Source: Ligula intestinalis
Lineage: Eukaryota; Platyhelminthes; Cestoda; Diphyllobothriidea; Diphyllobothriidae
Length of the DNA: 64,000 nucleotides
Assembly (NCBI GenBank): GCA_036362985.1
Contig: JAYGXS010000004.1
Location: 14,618,499 to 14,682,498, forward strand
Direction of reading: 5' to 3'
The notes beneath the pieces are model-generated. The model was not told the origin of the DNA and ran no database searches. It saw nothing but the letters and a program-made list of their open reading frames with translations. Position 1 is the stretch's first letter, and each line of letters starts with the position of its first letter. A program made the translations under genes and the position numbers. Below, piece by piece: positions 1 to 11,714 of this stretch.

Positions 1-2380
1 TTGAATGGAAAAAAGTGTATCAGTTTTTTGTGTTCTGTTATAAAAAGCGGTTAAATAAGAAAGTGTGTTTTCAAATAAAGCCCTAGTGGAACCGGCAAAT
101 AGGATTTTAAGTCAATTAACTTTGCGCGAAGATTAACATTCGAAATCACATTACTTGCCAGCACCTAGAAAACCAGAATCAACACGGGATCAAAAACATC
201 GAAGTAATAACGAACCGCCTGAACCAACTTATTAAAAATTAAAAGACAGCAAATTTAAAACAAATTTATAATAATACTTAAGTCTCTTACACGAAAAACT
301 GGTTATAAATTTGACCAACAAACATAAAGCTTTCCGTAGATAGAATGGATAATTTTGCCTTCTTCTCTTTATTTAAAAGACTTTTCCGTAAGCAACGTTT
401 GTTAAAAATAGTGCGCTTACTTAATTACAATATCTTAGAGATTGACATTGAAGTTCCGACAAATTTTCATCGATTTTCTCTGTTTTTAAGATTTATTTTA
501 TATACATAGATTCTGTCCGCTGTTCCCATAAAATATTTTAAAATGATTGACCTATTAAAAGCATATGCCACAAAAGTACGAGACACATCGTCGAGCAAAA
601 AAACGTCCGAAACAGAAGTCTGATACTATTATTCCTAATATTAATAAAAATTCGCCTATAGGTAACCCTTTAAAAAGGACTTTATATAGATGTTAAGCTA
701 ACAATTATATGTGCGCGTTAATTTTTCTATGGAAATGTCACAACCAAAATGGAAAATTTTTTCATCTACCTTAAATACAGGATAAAGTTTGGATGAAAGT
801 ACTAAGATTTTATATGATATATTATAATATTTTTAAATCATGATATTTTCGGCCTGGCCCTTTTCTGAATAATGCATGAGTAAAAATTAAGAGTGCAAAA
901 AAGAGTATTTTTCTATACGATTGATTTTAGTAACATTTGCTTGTACATATACCTTCGCAATTAAATATTCACAGTTTTGGTTATGTCCCAAATATCTTTT
1001 GCGGTCACAAATTATTTGTGTGTATTTTGTGATGCAAAAAATAAAACATTGGCTTAACAATTTAAAACCAAAAAGGTTCCTTGTTAATGCAAAGAACGCC
1101 TTCTCTATATCCAATTAAGACTATATTGTTTAGTGGTGGAGGTGATATCATTCAAAGGTAACTTTCCTATATTGTGTTCTTCCCATAACACTGACCAAAT
1201 TAATAAAATTTCTCCGGAGAAGACCTGCTTGAAATCCTATTTCAAATTCCAATTTAACTGTTTTCAGTACAGTTGGTATGCTTACAAATGCATAATGGCA
1301 CATGAATAAAAGGTTTGGCTCTGTCGTACATAGTACCGTGAGAAATTTCCTTGATATCAGGCTGCTTCCGATTTTACACAAGTTAATGATGTTGCCTTCA
1401 CTATACTGAAATTTAAAACCTGCTTTATTTGAGAAAAGTCTTTCTCATGATAAGATGTATTCAGTAGCATAAAATAACGTGATCCAAAATTTTCGTAAAT
1501 AACAAGTCCAATTTTATTCCTGTTGTGTTAGCAACCCATGTTGCTTTTTGAGGTCCATGTTTTCAGGAATCAAATTTTATGTTTGGATGAGCCACTAAAT
1601 TTAAGCCGAACGATCATTTACGTTAATTAAAATAACTTAAAAACAACAACTTCGGGAACTGGTTACCAGTAATATATAACTTTGAAGTATTTTATAGACG
1701 CGTAGATCAGCAGGTGGATTAAGTGGCCATCGCTCGAAAGTATATGATGTTTTGCATTGTATCCCGGCGTTAAAAGTTTAATCGGGCGCTTACTGTAATC
1801 CTATGTCAGAAGTAATTAAATCGAAGGTGGATTGAAGGGGAAGTTTCTGAATACATACAAAATGGTTTGCTTAGTCTTTTAACTGTCAATGCTTTTAACA
1901 CTTATTTCTCATAGTTACAGCAGTTTTTAACGTTTCCTGAGCTTGCCTTCCTGTTTAAGAAAATGGCGTTTTACAAACAAATGTATACAACTATTGAAAT
2001 TAACTTCAAGATGTTTTTTTTTTAACTCGCTTACACATATTCGTTAGAAGTTTGAAGCTTGTAATCATTTGTTTATACCATTTTCTGAATAATGATCCAT
2101 CTTTTATAGACTTTGAGTAGGGCATTTACTGAGCTGAATAATCAGTTGAAAAACTTGGCATAAAACGTAAACAAATGCCATATTAAAACGTCCTAGCTTA
2201 CTTTATTAGAAGCAAGCGGAAAGTATACACGAATGTGTTAACCCACTGTTTATCTTGCAAAAACAAGAAACATATGATTGCCGAAGCTTTAAGTGTTTTA
2301 GTCCGAGCTTTCGGTCTAGACCCTGAGGCCATTGTCGGACACTATGAATTTGCAACGAAAACAACTAAAACTGAATAATT
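1..2380. other. AT-rich stretch, no gene recognised
   Basis: Short open frames occur on both strands but none resembles a known family, and base composition is uniformly AT-rich. No repeat shared with the rest of the window was noticed. Exons of a host gene cannot be excluded by eye. Confidence 0.5.
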
Positions 2381-2487
2381 TTGTACTCAGCCCATGTAGG
2401 AGGTAAGGGCAAGGGAGGAAATTGTGTTCGTGGCTGGACCGAGTTTTCGGACTGGCACGTGTTTTCATTGTCGAAAATTATGTGGTT

Positions 2488-2520
2488 GCAACAACAACAA
2501 CACCAGCAACAACTGAACAA
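2488..2520 (+). repeat. short CAA trinucleotide tract
   Basis: A run of CAA units interrupted by CCAGCAACAACTGAAC. It lies in a small open frame that would read as polyglutamine, but nothing else supports coding. Confidence 0.7.
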
Positions 2521-2775
2521 TTCTGCATTTAGGAGGGGGGAGAATGTAGGAGGTTTTGCTGTGTTGTCATTCTGCTGGAAACCTTTGCGTCCTATCTAGC
2601 AACTAGGTCATCCCATCTGTTTGCTTAAACGGAAGGCATGAAAACATAGTGTTTATCGCAGGAGGTTAAGTGAGTTAAACCCTGACAAATGCTATCTTCG
2701 GGCCCCGTTTCTTAAGAGAAGAGAGGAGTCTTAGGAAAACTGGATATTAAGGAACAATGTCTTCTGTACAAAAGA

Positions 2776-3322
2776 CTAAAGAGGGAGTTCCAACTTGATC
2801 TGGCATGGCATGAGACAGTGGGGGTCATATGAGAGCGTTCGGTCGTCACATCTGCTTGCGTCAGGCGCCTTCGTCCACAACCTGACGGGCGGAATCCAGC
2901 GAGCTATTTTGACACAGCGGCCCAGAGCGGGCCTTGTATGAGTCAGCCTAAGGGCGAGGATTGGCCCACTCAGTGCGTGCGTGCACCCCAGTCCCGCGAG
3001 GGCCATGGTTGCGCGTCGCATGCAGACAAGTGCCATCGCACTGGGTCGAGCGCGACGGGAGGACCAAAACTGTTACTGCGAGACCACGTCTGTTGCTTCT
3101 CGTGTTTGGAGGAGGTGGGCTACAGAACTGCGACAGGTCTATCAGCGTGTTTGTTCCCAGGGCCGCCGTTCAGAAGCTCTCAGCTCATTATATTACCAGG
3201 CGACAGCTTTAGCCGCGTGCTCGCAAAGTAGAATGGGTGGCCTGCCGCTTTGGAAATTGGATAGTCATTGGAAAAGGCCGATTGCATTTCTCCACTGTCC
3301 TTTTATGTCGCAGTATTTGTGA
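2776..3322. other. GC-rich island with overlapping open frames, unknown
   Basis: This block is clearly richer in G and C than its surroundings and has open frames on both strands: 2776-3036 on minus, and 2938-3231, 2961-3212 and 2981-3322 on plus. The longest (113 codons, plus strand) has arginine- and alanine-rich composition and no motif I recognise. Several frames being open at once is what high GC alone tends to produce, so coding is not demonstrated. It could be a decayed transposon, an exon, or a CpG-rich regulatory patch. No second copy was seen in the window. Confidence 0.3.
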
Positions 3323-4637
3323 GTTTAGTAATCATGCTGTCTGGCCCATAAAAAGCAAGGGTCCGTAGTGGCACAGGATTTGATAAAGTACACTCGAGTG
3401 CTCACCTGCTCTCAAACGTTCATTAAGTCTCACGATTTCACTAGGCATGGTAGCCACCCGTAGAATTCGCTGACAAACCATTCTGCTGGTTCGGACACTT
3501 TCCATTTAAAAAGTATATGGTATGAACGGGCTGTTGGCTTCCTGCGAACATTAAAATACACCGGACTTTTTGTACTGTATCCCAGCAGAGACATTTCTTT
3601 TATATATGCGTTCATGGAAATCACACGCGCCAATTCGGTAAGTCTGTTGGGTGGAAGGAATAGATGTTTAGTCGGCTTTACAAGACAGTCTTGCCAATGT
3701 TAAATAGGCTTGCAAAAGTCGATAATGCCTAGTCATTCTGTCCAATAACTATCTCTGTGATTTAACATCTTGTCTGATTTAGCTGGCGTCCATTGAACGT
3801 TTTGCTAAGAATGTTATACATGGCCTCCAATTCGATGTGCCAAGCAATGCGCGAGTCGTCGGAGTAAGTGGACTCTAAAACATCGCGCCCTTTCTTAGGT
3901 GGACAAGGACCAACAATATTTGCTTCTATTCCAATGTAAGCCTATTTTCTAGAGTATGCTTGACAGCTTGGGACAAGTGGTTCCGTCTCTTTACTGCCAA
4001 CTGGTGTTCATATATGCGTGTAGAAACCGAATGTTATGATAAAGAACATAAAAAATAGTGCAGCTGCCGCAGGTAATCCTCTAAACGATTTCCTTTCTAT
4101 CTATACACACCAACCTTATCTGTACGGTTGGTAGGCCGGTTTAACAGTGACGTCGTGCGTTTGTGCGCCAATTTGATTAACTGTTTCCTTTTGTGTCGTA
4201 CAGCGAGTTCGGACACGATCTTTGGGTATAAAAGTGTTCGCTAGCATTTAAGTTTCGGCGCCTTATTGGAAAAATGTTGTTCCCTGTCCTTTGGCGCACA
4301 AATCCCTAGGATAATCATTTAAGAAAAAAAAAACAGATCGAAGGCGCAACCTGTAGTGATTTTAACCCTTCACCCTTAGTGGATGATTCAAATATCGTTT
4401 CTAACGCATTTAACTTTGAGAAAATACAAAAACTACAGGCAAAAGGATTGCAACGTGAGTCGTTAGCAGTTATTATCAGTGCTATTTGAGTCAATCCATG
4501 GTGTATTCTTAATGATCGAACCGTTTCCCAAAATAAGCAAATACAAACAATACGCTCAATGCATAAGCGCCATGACGATTTCATTCCTCTTATATTTAAA
4601 AGATTTAATTAAATTCAGGAAGTCAAGTTAGGCCAAG
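3323..4637. other. no feature recognised
   Basis: Mixed-composition DNA with only short open frames (for example 3430-3633 and 4315-4584 on minus) that match nothing I know. A phrase near 4000 (ctttactgccaactggtgtt) recurs in similar form near 45643, hinting at a short shared repeat. Confidence 0.4.
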
Positions 4638-4666
4638 GAACGTTTTCGATATATTCATCATCAGGC
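4638..4666 (-). ncRNA. hammerhead-like motif at PLE 3' end
   Basis: On the minus strand the core CTGATGA (4658-4664) is followed by a short self-complementary stem and CGAAAACG. PLEs are known to carry hammerhead motifs near their ends. Here the stem is imperfect, so self-cleavage is unlikely without repair. Confidence 0.45.
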
Positions 4667-5040
4667 AATACAGTAATATAAGAGAGGGTAGAGTTAACGA
4701 AAGTTTTTGGCAAACCAAGCAGTATTAACAAGGGGAAAAAGGAGAGGGAGGTTAAAAGGGGTCAAACGGGTCAGATTCTAGTCTTAACTTGGGACCAGAG
4801 ACATGAAGGTGGGGGGAGGGGGAAGGAGTCCGACAATTAGTTAATGTCGTCCCGTGGTCCTCGTCTCGAGTCTTGTCGGGATGTGTGAGGACGCAAGGTT
4901 TCGACGTCTTGTGACGGTATGAGTGGCCCGGTATTCTTGCTTTCAAAGCCTCGTAATTGTTTTGCGGCGTATTAGGAAGCGTGTTAGTGGGTGTTGAGTC
5001 AGTCTTCGGCCACAGGATCCTTAGGGCTGCTACAAACACT
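4638..5040 (-). mobile_element. Penelope-like element, 3' end fragment (family A)
   Basis: Read on the minus strand, the fragment begins with the end of a PLE protein (FVAALRILWPKT near 5039-4990, the usual C-terminal tail after the GIY-YIG domain), then a non-coding 3' region. It ends at 4638-4666 in a hammerhead-like motif with the core CTGATGA and a CGAAAACGTTC segment. The whole stretch aligns by eye with 18977-19400, including phrases around GTGAGGACGCAAGG and TTCGGCCAC. The reverse transcriptase and most of the endonuclease are missing, so this is a 5'-truncated copy, the common fate of PLE insertions. Family assignment is firm; exact edges are approximate. Confidence 0.75.
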
Positions 5041-5776
5041 TATAGAAATCATTCATGGATAGCATTCGCGGACGTGTTCGATTAAGATAATTAGGAAAAA
5101 TGCAGAATTTTGCAATGCGATAGGTAAGCGCCAGGACGAAGCCACATTTCAGTAAAAAACGCATAAGAGAAAAATTTTAATTTGCTAATAAGTGCATTGA
5201 TTAAAGGCCCTCATTCCGTAGGAGCATTTACTTCTGCGAGTAGGACTTCCTATTAGATAAGCCTGCAAAGCCAACACAGATGCTCATATGTGAAATGTAC
5301 TTTCAAAAACAGTAGCCTACACTGATGGCAACGCTTAAGAGCTATCACAAACTAGAGACTTAAACGAAACATGTATTTGGTAAACAATAAGTTGTTCCAT
5401 GACACCGCAAGGGATGCCTTCGGTTACGCATACATCCACAGACGGAGAATGGATACCGTATTATTACTGGATAGCGGTGTAGTTCATCGTTCCAAAGTGT
5501 TATGAATTTGATAACACTGCAACCATGATTTATGGTTTTCGAAAACAGGAAGCGTCACATAATGAAGCCCCAAATCTACTTTTATTCCAGACCCAAAATC
5601 TGTAAAAATCATTTGCAATTATTAAGGGGAATGACGCAAAGTAATAAAAGTGTATTTTAATGTGAAAATAAAAACTTTACTTTGTGCGAACTTATTACAT
5701 GTAGCGAACCACTATCGACAACCTGGCCCTTTTCATAACTGATAAACTTTCAGCTGTCCTATATACAAATAAAGTA
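5041..5776. other. no feature recognised
   Basis: AT-rich sequence between two PLE fragments, with no open frame or repeat worth naming. Confidence 0.45.
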
Positions 5777-6440
5777 GCTTTAAATATGGCAATAGCAGCA
5801 GAATGATTTATTGGATCCATATCATTTCGAGAGAGCTCGTCAGTTGCATGTACGTCAGTTACCTGTACTTGCGGATGCAAGTACATAGGGCGAACGCAGA
5901 GGCAATCGGCCACCAGAGCTAAGGAACATTTACCTAGCTGGCTAATGAAACAAGAAAACAGAATTCCCCGGTCATCAATAACTGAACATCTGTTAGACTC
6001 GGGCCATTCTGTTGACCCCAAAACGTCCTTCCGAGTACTTGTTCGAGCACGAACAACTCGCACTTTACGCTACCTGGAGGCAGCCTACATACGGCGGGTC
6101 CAACTCGACCTATATAAACAGTTGGAGCATGTTGTGAACCTAACTATGCCTTGGTAACATTGGCTCCCTGTTTATATATTTTTCCTCCTAAGTTGTTACC
6201 TCAGGTGTTTTTTCCCTGTTATTTTTGTCGAACACAGCGTTTGAACTTCTCATGTTATTGATAAGCCACTTGGCCACTTCTAATGACCTTGGGTTTAAAT
6301 CGATTTTTCTGTATGAATTCCTTGTGTATCTTATCTTTTGTGATTCACGTTAAGTAATGAGAGGTGGCAGCTGACGAGCTCTCTCAAAATGATATGGATT
6401 CAATAAATCATTTTGCTGCTATTGCCATATTTAAATTTGC
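5777..6440 (+). mobile_element. Penelope-like element fragment flanked by inverted termini
   Basis: A plus-strand GIY-YIG coding remnant (5864-6157) is followed by a 3' end at 6367-6436 containing CTGACGAGCTCTCTC and an AATAAATCATT segment. A nearly identical sequence lies in the opposite orientation at 5780-5848, directly upstream of the coding remnant. The copy is therefore a short PLE piece bracketed by an inverted pair of about 70 bp, able to fold into a stem with a loop of roughly 520 nt. An inverted terminal fragment at the 5' end is a known oddity of Penelope insertions and recurs elsewhere in this window (38143-38280, near 55800, 53.8-54.3 kb). Confidence 0.8.
5864..6157 (+). pseudogene. 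GIY-YIG endonuclease domain of a PLE, N-truncated
   Basis: The frame encodes C-T-C-G-C-K-Y-I-G-R-T at its start, the YIG half of the GIY-YIG motif with the arginine that follows it, then AKEHLPSWL (the conserved EH.P.WL stretch). Around residues 36-47 comes ITEHLLDSGHSV, matching the GH motif of this family. It ends in TMPW, the usual C-terminus of this PLE lineage. The GIY half and the whole reverse transcriptase are absent, because the element is cut at the inverted terminal repeat just upstream. In a full element this domain nicks target DNA during retrotransposition. The frame is open for 97 codons but cannot make a working enzyme. The C-x-C-G spacing sets it in the same lineage as the copy at 20885-21990. 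Confidence 0.8.
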
Positions 6441-6499
6441 ACCAGGGAAACGTTGCTTTAAAATAGCTTTAGTTTTGTACCAAAACATTGGTTAGCTGA

Positions 6500-6700
6500 G
6501 CTAGTGCCCGCATATGTTACCCTGTGCAGGCATCCCCAGACTCATGGCACTAGCGGTTAATCGCTTTCTTCCCCCCAATAAATATTGCTTGCTTTCATTG
6601 AATTTTTTATCTCTGACGATGGACTCCTACGAAAGTTCGAAAACTCAGACTAATAAAACCATGATTCCGGTGATCGACACGGTACACTCTTCACAATCTA
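6500..6700 (+). mobile_element. PLE 3' terminal region (family C)
   Basis: This piece aligns with the 3' non-coding ends at 43650-43900 and 47330-47580, sharing phrases such as gatggactcctacgaaag and cggtgatcgacac. It holds a hammerhead-like motif at 6613-6646: core CTGACGA, then GGACTCC paired loosely with AAGTTC, then GAAAACTC. No coding part is attached, so it is a solitary 3' end. Confidence 0.65.
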
Positions 6701-7214
6701 TGGTTAAAAATAGAATGGAGCCGTTTCTTCTAAAAATTCTGGAAAGTACCTTCAAAATAAACCATTATCTCTCCCTTACAGAAGATGTATATGTTAAACA
6801 GTTTCTTCGTGTTCATTGTTGAGAGGTTCTTGTCTATGAATTTTCTCTCTTTCACATGTGTGATTTATTATGGTCTTGTATGATAGTAGATAGCGAGGGT
6901 TCGATTATGTGTATGGTAATTTTGCTTTCGGCTGAACTAATGCGTTTCGCACTGCCAAAGGCGAAATGATGGTTTTTGAGAGTGTACATTGCAACTTACG
7001 ATCATACACTTTTTTTTCTCATTTTACGACTAGAATTGGCTAACGTATATGCACTCTTAGTTGTTTTTCTATCTGGCCGTATTATTTGGCCTGGCAGTCT
7101 AGACACTTGGCACGGTGAATAACTACTGACCTGTCTTCAGGCGGTAGTCATCATGCAGTCGCTGCTGAAAGGAATTCTCCAAACAAGTGACTTGGCTATG
7201 CGATATCTGCATAC
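6701..7214. other. no feature recognised
   Basis: AT-rich DNA without a recognisable gene or shared repeat. Confidence 0.4.
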
Positions 7215-7400
7215 ACATTGGTATATACCGGGCATTGCAAACCAAGACAGTGGATGCCAGAACGGACATTTCTGACTAATTAGTCATCGTCGGTCTGCCA
7301 TAAGTAATCCCAAATGGTGCACCACCAGCATTTCGAACCCGCGACATATTGGTTTAAAAATTTACACCCTAGGTCACAACATCATGGGCACAGTCATTCT
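7215..7400 (-). mobile_element. tRNA-derived SINE with hammerhead-like core, copy 1
   Basis: On the minus strand a degenerate Pol III box A (near 7377-7368) precedes a clear box B (GGTTCGAAA, 7339-7331), followed by a body containing a hammerhead-like fold (7293-7251). The body aligns with 16558-16440, another minus-strand copy, through GATGACTAA, AGTC and GAAA blocks and a shared trailing region. The order tRNA-like head then hammerhead resembles the Schistosoma SM-alpha SINEs. Edges are approximate and no flanking duplication was identified. Confidence 0.55.
7251..7293 (-). ncRNA. hammerhead ribozyme-like fold in SINE
   Basis: Minus strand: core CCGACGA (one change from CUGANGA, U4 to C), stem II formed by the perfect palindrome TGACTAATTAGTCA, then GAAA. 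Stem III is TGTC paired with GGCA around the loop CGTTCT, and the site after it reads ATC, which fits the NUH cleavage rule. Stem I pairing is not convincing by eye. The U4 change would weaken catalysis. Confidence 0.5.
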
Positions 7401-7849
7401 ACTCTTTTCCATGTTTGGCATTTAATGGAGGTAAATACCCAATAACGCCAGCTGTGTTTTACCTAACTTACAGAAGTCGTTAAAAATAATGCAAAAACTT
7501 CAAGTTTGCATGAAAACCATGTAAGCTCGCAAAGTGCTTACCTAAGGGACTCACAAGTTATACTTCGTGAAAGGAGAAATAAATCTTTTCAATGCATAAA
7601 GTATCATTAATTATCTAAGAACTCATGTGTTCTATCGAGAACTGTCAAATCAGGATAACGTCTGTAGGACAGGTCAGGGATAAAAATTCGTTATATAAAT
7701 GACGGAAGTGAAAGAAAATAGGATAAAAGACAAAATGGGGAAACGTAATATATATTTAACATGTGAATATTCTTTGAATGTCTTTTGGCGTTTATAACAG
7801 CAAAAATGCGGGTGCGCATTGACATAACAATATTTCAATGATGGTTTGT

Positions 7850-8465
7850 TCTATAAAATTATAAAAAAGAAATTCAATTTATTTTTCGTTGAAAGATATT
7901 GCAGAGGCTTGTACCAGTTTCGCTTGATTAAGGCGAATAGATTCTCAATTGGATTGAGGTCAGGACTATTAAGTGGGATAAAAATTGTTTGCAGGTCACA
8001 TGTTGTAAGGCTGGCTGTAGTATTACAGTGTAAGATTACAGTCATAAGGTAAATTATAACCATACCTCCATTGATCAGTGTAGTATGATAGTATCCATTC
8101 GACGCCTGTGAATGTCACTATAACCCAAAACCTATTTTAAAATGTTGACATAGACGTTTCTATTAATGTTATCATTCGTTTCTCGCCAGAAATCTCACTC
8201 ACCAAACTTGACCGCCATCCACAATATATGGTATCGACAGTTATTGAATTCTGATATCGATATTCGAAAGTTCTTTCCACATACGACCGCAAGTGCCGTC
8301 ATTGTTGACTTGTGTAGGAATAGTACATAATCACAGCAAGAAATGCTCTTCCAAAATGAAGGTCTGTGACAAACGCACTCGTTCCAACATAGGAAATGTT
8401 CCACAATATGTTTCGTATTTAGAAACGTCTTTACCGTAGCCACCCGTTGATGAAGGTCAAATTCC
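7850..8465 (-). pseudogene. Tc1-like transposase remnant
   Basis: The minus-strand frame 8063-7851 contains FIPLNSPDLNPIENLFALIK, the signature of the third catalytic region of Tc1-type DDE transposases (SPDLNPIEN). Upstream, the frame 8470-8195 ends in VKFGE and is followed by DNINRNVYVNIL, which correspond to the TVKFGGG and (M)DRNVYVDIL regions of the same protein. Several stops and frameshifts separate the pieces and the N-terminal DNA-binding domain is gone. The catalytic QDN-type segment is not preserved. This is an old, immobile copy; flanking inverted repeats were not found. Confidence 0.7.
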
Positions 8466-8470
8466 TGCAT

Positions 8471-9037
8471 ATGAGACTACTTCCTTATCCACGATTTTTA
8501 AAGCCCATTCCTCTCGATAAACCGAACTCAAATGGTGATTTTCCTAATTAAAAATCTGACAAAAAATTGAATGAACTCAATGAATCATAAAAGTGTTACC
8601 CAATGTATGCTAACGTACCAAGTCAAATTTCATGTTGAACGTTGCATGGTCTTTAGCGACTACTGTACCTATTGGCCTAGTGCTTGTTTTATACGAACAG
8701 TTGCAGCGAGAGCTGAAAAAACTGGAACCTAAGCAATAATTATTATTCAAAAGTGGAATCTTTACATTTTATCGTAACACAAGAAAGTGTCATTACTGAA
8801 GGTTAGACAATTCGTTTATTTGGAGTAAATGGAGATCTTGCACCTTTGATTTATTCGCTATAAATGAAAATTTGTTGGGTTTAAAAATGATCTACGGGTC
8901 TGTCTAGCATGCAGAAAACATAAAACTAATAGCTGAGCATAAACGTTAAAAAGGTTAGGTATTTGAAAAATAAAGTAAATCATGAATAGGAAAATCTGCA
9001 TTCGAAAAGGATAATTATGTAAAGAAAGCACTGTGGG
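8471..9037. other. no feature recognised
   Basis: AT-rich sequence between the Tc1 remnant and a hairpin. The small minus-strand frame at 8858-9094 overlaps the hairpin and has no recognisable homology. Confidence 0.4.
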
Positions 9038-9158
9038 AAACGATGGTTTATTAGGTGAGTTTTCGAATCTGGAACCCGCTTTGTCTTCAGACATCTTTTC
9101 TACGTCTGAAGACGAAGCGGGGCTACAGCTTTAAAAAGTCACCTAATAAACCATCGTA
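9038..9158. repeat. long near-perfect hairpin made of PLE-type ends
   Basis: Left arm 9038-9092 and right arm 9104-9158 are reverse complements with few mismatches, leaving an 11-nt loop. Each arm, read outward, contains GTCTGAAGAC, a GC stem and an AATAAACC segment, the same order as PLE hammerhead-like ends at 6613 and 47506. The arm read on minus keeps CGAAAACTC; the other has lost it. It looks like two PLE termini joined head to head. Confidence 0.75.
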
Positions 9159-10755
9159 TTCTAAAATGCTTTTTCTACATAAAGTTAAATATGTTCGAAT
9201 TATCAAATTGCCATTGGAGTTAAGCTGAATATAATCCAAACGATAAAGTATAAATATATTTATAGCAATCTCAATAATCAAGTAGATGGGGTTGAAGGAG
9301 TTTGGTTTAGATGCTAACAGACGTCCACTGAACACTCTCACAGTGAGGGTAAGCATAATATACGCCGGTAAGCAATCTTGCTACCGACTGACGCTTTGTG
9401 GGAAAAAGAGGTGAATTAGTTGGCCTTGAACTAATCGTTTTGAAGCTGGCAATCATGTCTTTGGAGACACGGCTTTGATGAAATTTCAGAAACATCTCCT
9501 AAGTTGGCACTTAGATCAAGTTCCCTCTGCAGAAAAAACGTTACTATAAGTTAATATGCATTCTGCCTTTAGTTCAGGAGACAGATATTCAAGACAACAA
9601 AACAGTTTAAATACCAATCATCTCTGCAAGAAATATGTTCATCTTTTTGGACTCTCAATAGAGAATGTGTCCAAAATCCATTCGCAAATTAACAGTGGTA
9701 GCCAGAAACAGGTTTGTCACTCTAAGCGAATTATAGTGATTCTTTGGAAGGCAAACACTATTGAAATGCTCACTTCTTACAGAATTTGGTTTCATACTTT
9801 CACCGCAAATGCATATTTTCAGCGAACAATGTATCAAAGAGCGAATGGCGTTTTAGTGTTATGAATTCTTCGCTGGGCCAACGCACAATAAAAGTCGAAG
9901 TTTCCTTGAAACCACTATTAAAAACAACCAGTCAGCTAGTACTAATCATTATTTGTTTGTAGAATTGAGAATTTCGTCTTAATATTTTCAAATTCAAATA
10001 AACTGTCACCGGAAGCTTTTTTACAGTTTGAATCTGGCCAAGACAATCCTAAGCAGACCTGCTGCTCCCGGCGGCTGCGTACGAGAAGTAACAACCTCCT
10101 CTTTCACGCATGACAAATAAGCGCAGGGTTACTCACTTATTTCAGAAAAACTAATCCTTCCAGACAGACAGTCAGTAAGTCAGTTGACGAGTACCCTGCT
10201 ATAAAACAGATTGCGTAATATTACGTCAGCAGAAACAGGTGACGTAGTTAAACCTCGTGACTCTTAAAGGAATTAAAAGAAGGCGGTAAAGAAAAACACC
10301 TTTAAGATGATTATTCTGTTAAACAGTGGATTACTCATTTTAACTTCAACTGAAAAATTCCACAGTGGTTAGACCTGTAACACCCACCAAAATGCTTGTG
10401 TTTCGCAGCAAGACCGTCACCAATAAGGATATAAGCCTAAAAACAAGGTGTGTGTAGGGATGGCGACTTGCGAAGCATATATTGCACACTCTCACACGCA
10501 CACCTGAGTCCGGAATTAAAGGACAGGCAAAAAAAGCAGTGAAGGGTCCGGACACCATGGCTTCCAGAACTAAGCAGGCTGTCTATTCGGGCCAGACATG
10601 GCTTGTTCGTGAAAGATCAACTAATATTTTATGCAATTAAGAATTGGGGTGAGCTGAAATTCTAGTATGGCGGTCGTGACATAGAAAAAACAGTAGAACG
10701 ATTAGGTTATACCACCTGTACAAAGTATTCCATGCCAGGACTTTTGGCGCACGCT
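9159..10755. other. no gene recognised
   Basis: Contains an open frame of 102 codons at 9556-9864 (plus) with no recognisable motif, and AT-rich flanks. Nothing else stands out. Confidence 0.4.
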
Positions 10756-10759
10756 TCTA

Positions 10760-11340
10760 CACACTTTCGGAGGAGGTCAACCAATTCGGTGCTTGGCGCG
10801 GCGCGAACGGGCGCTTAGGCGTACACCAAACTCCCATGCTTGCCACTTGTTATAGGACAGTGCGCTAGAGAAGTATTACTATAAACTTATTCAAGCTCAG
10901 CTCATCATTCTTGTCCACGGTGGCACAAAGCACACAGCAAATAGAGTCTAACCAAGTCACTGAACTCTCGCAGAAAAAAATTCAGGCAAAGTTAGTAACC
11001 ATTAAGACCCGAAAATAACTGAACTGATTTCGAATGTCTTCTGTGCGTTACCAAGAACACCATCCAACAGTCCATGTGAAATATGCTTTTGTCAGTAGCA
11101 CCGCATTTCAACTGAGGATAAGATTTATCTCCCCCACCTAAAAGCGGACACTACAGCCATGATAAAATATGCATGCAGACTTAATAATTATTTCGTCAAG
11201 CAGGAGTGAGCTGCTTTTAACTGCCCACGGTGTGGCATGAAAGAAAAAATTGTGGGTTTTCAAACTGTTACAGAAAATAGCCAAACTCGAATAGTGTCAA
11301 GAAAGCGAGAATTTTTCAGTTGCAGTTGGGTAGTTTGCAT
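10760..11340 (-). repeat. interspersed repeat R5, copy 1
   Basis: The body (about 10856-11340) aligns with 11369-11700 at an offset near 512 bp and with 54640-55110. Shared anchors are gtcagtagca (11091), the phrase around tcactgaactctcgcaga, and aaaattgtgggttttcaaac. To its left, 10770-10860 faintly resembles the tRNA-like segment at 55852-56035 on the minus strand. Class unknown. Confidence 0.55.
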
Positions 11341-11368
11341 GAGATGGAAGAGACTCGGTCGTTAGAAA

Positions 11369-11700
11369 CGGACAGTGCGAAAGGTTACGATAACTATGGA
11401 CTTGTCCAAGGTCAGGTCATCGTCCCTGAGTCCACCGTGGCATAGAGCGCACAGTGGACAGCGTTGGCCAAATCCCGAGCTAATCACTAAGCCCTCACAA
11501 AGGGACTTCAGGTCATGTTAGAAGCCATTAAAATCTAATAATTTTGGAAGTTCCCTGTGCGCAGCAAGAACAGAATCCAAAATGCGTGTCAACTGAGCTT
11601 TTGTCAGTAGCACAGAATTGTATACAGGGTACGGTTGATCAACTAAGAATTAGCCTACCTCCTTAGAGCGGGCCCTAAAGCAATGACAAAATACAAGGTT
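11369..11700 (-). repeat. interspersed repeat R5, copy 2 (partial)
   Basis: Aligns with copy 1 from ggtcatcgtc to the gtcagtagca anchor at 11603 and beyond, in the same orientation. The two copies lie almost directly in tandem. Divergence is high, so the duplication is old or reflects two insertions. Confidence 0.55.
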
Positions 11701-11714
11701 TCCCAACAAATGAA

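Noticed and set aside
2381..2599. Open frame with a glutamine-rich stretch
   Set aside because: Produced by the CAA tract; no domain and no conserved context.
5695..6063. 122-codon minus-strand open frame
   Set aside because: It lies antisense to the GIY-YIG remnant and the inverted PLE end, which explain the sequence.
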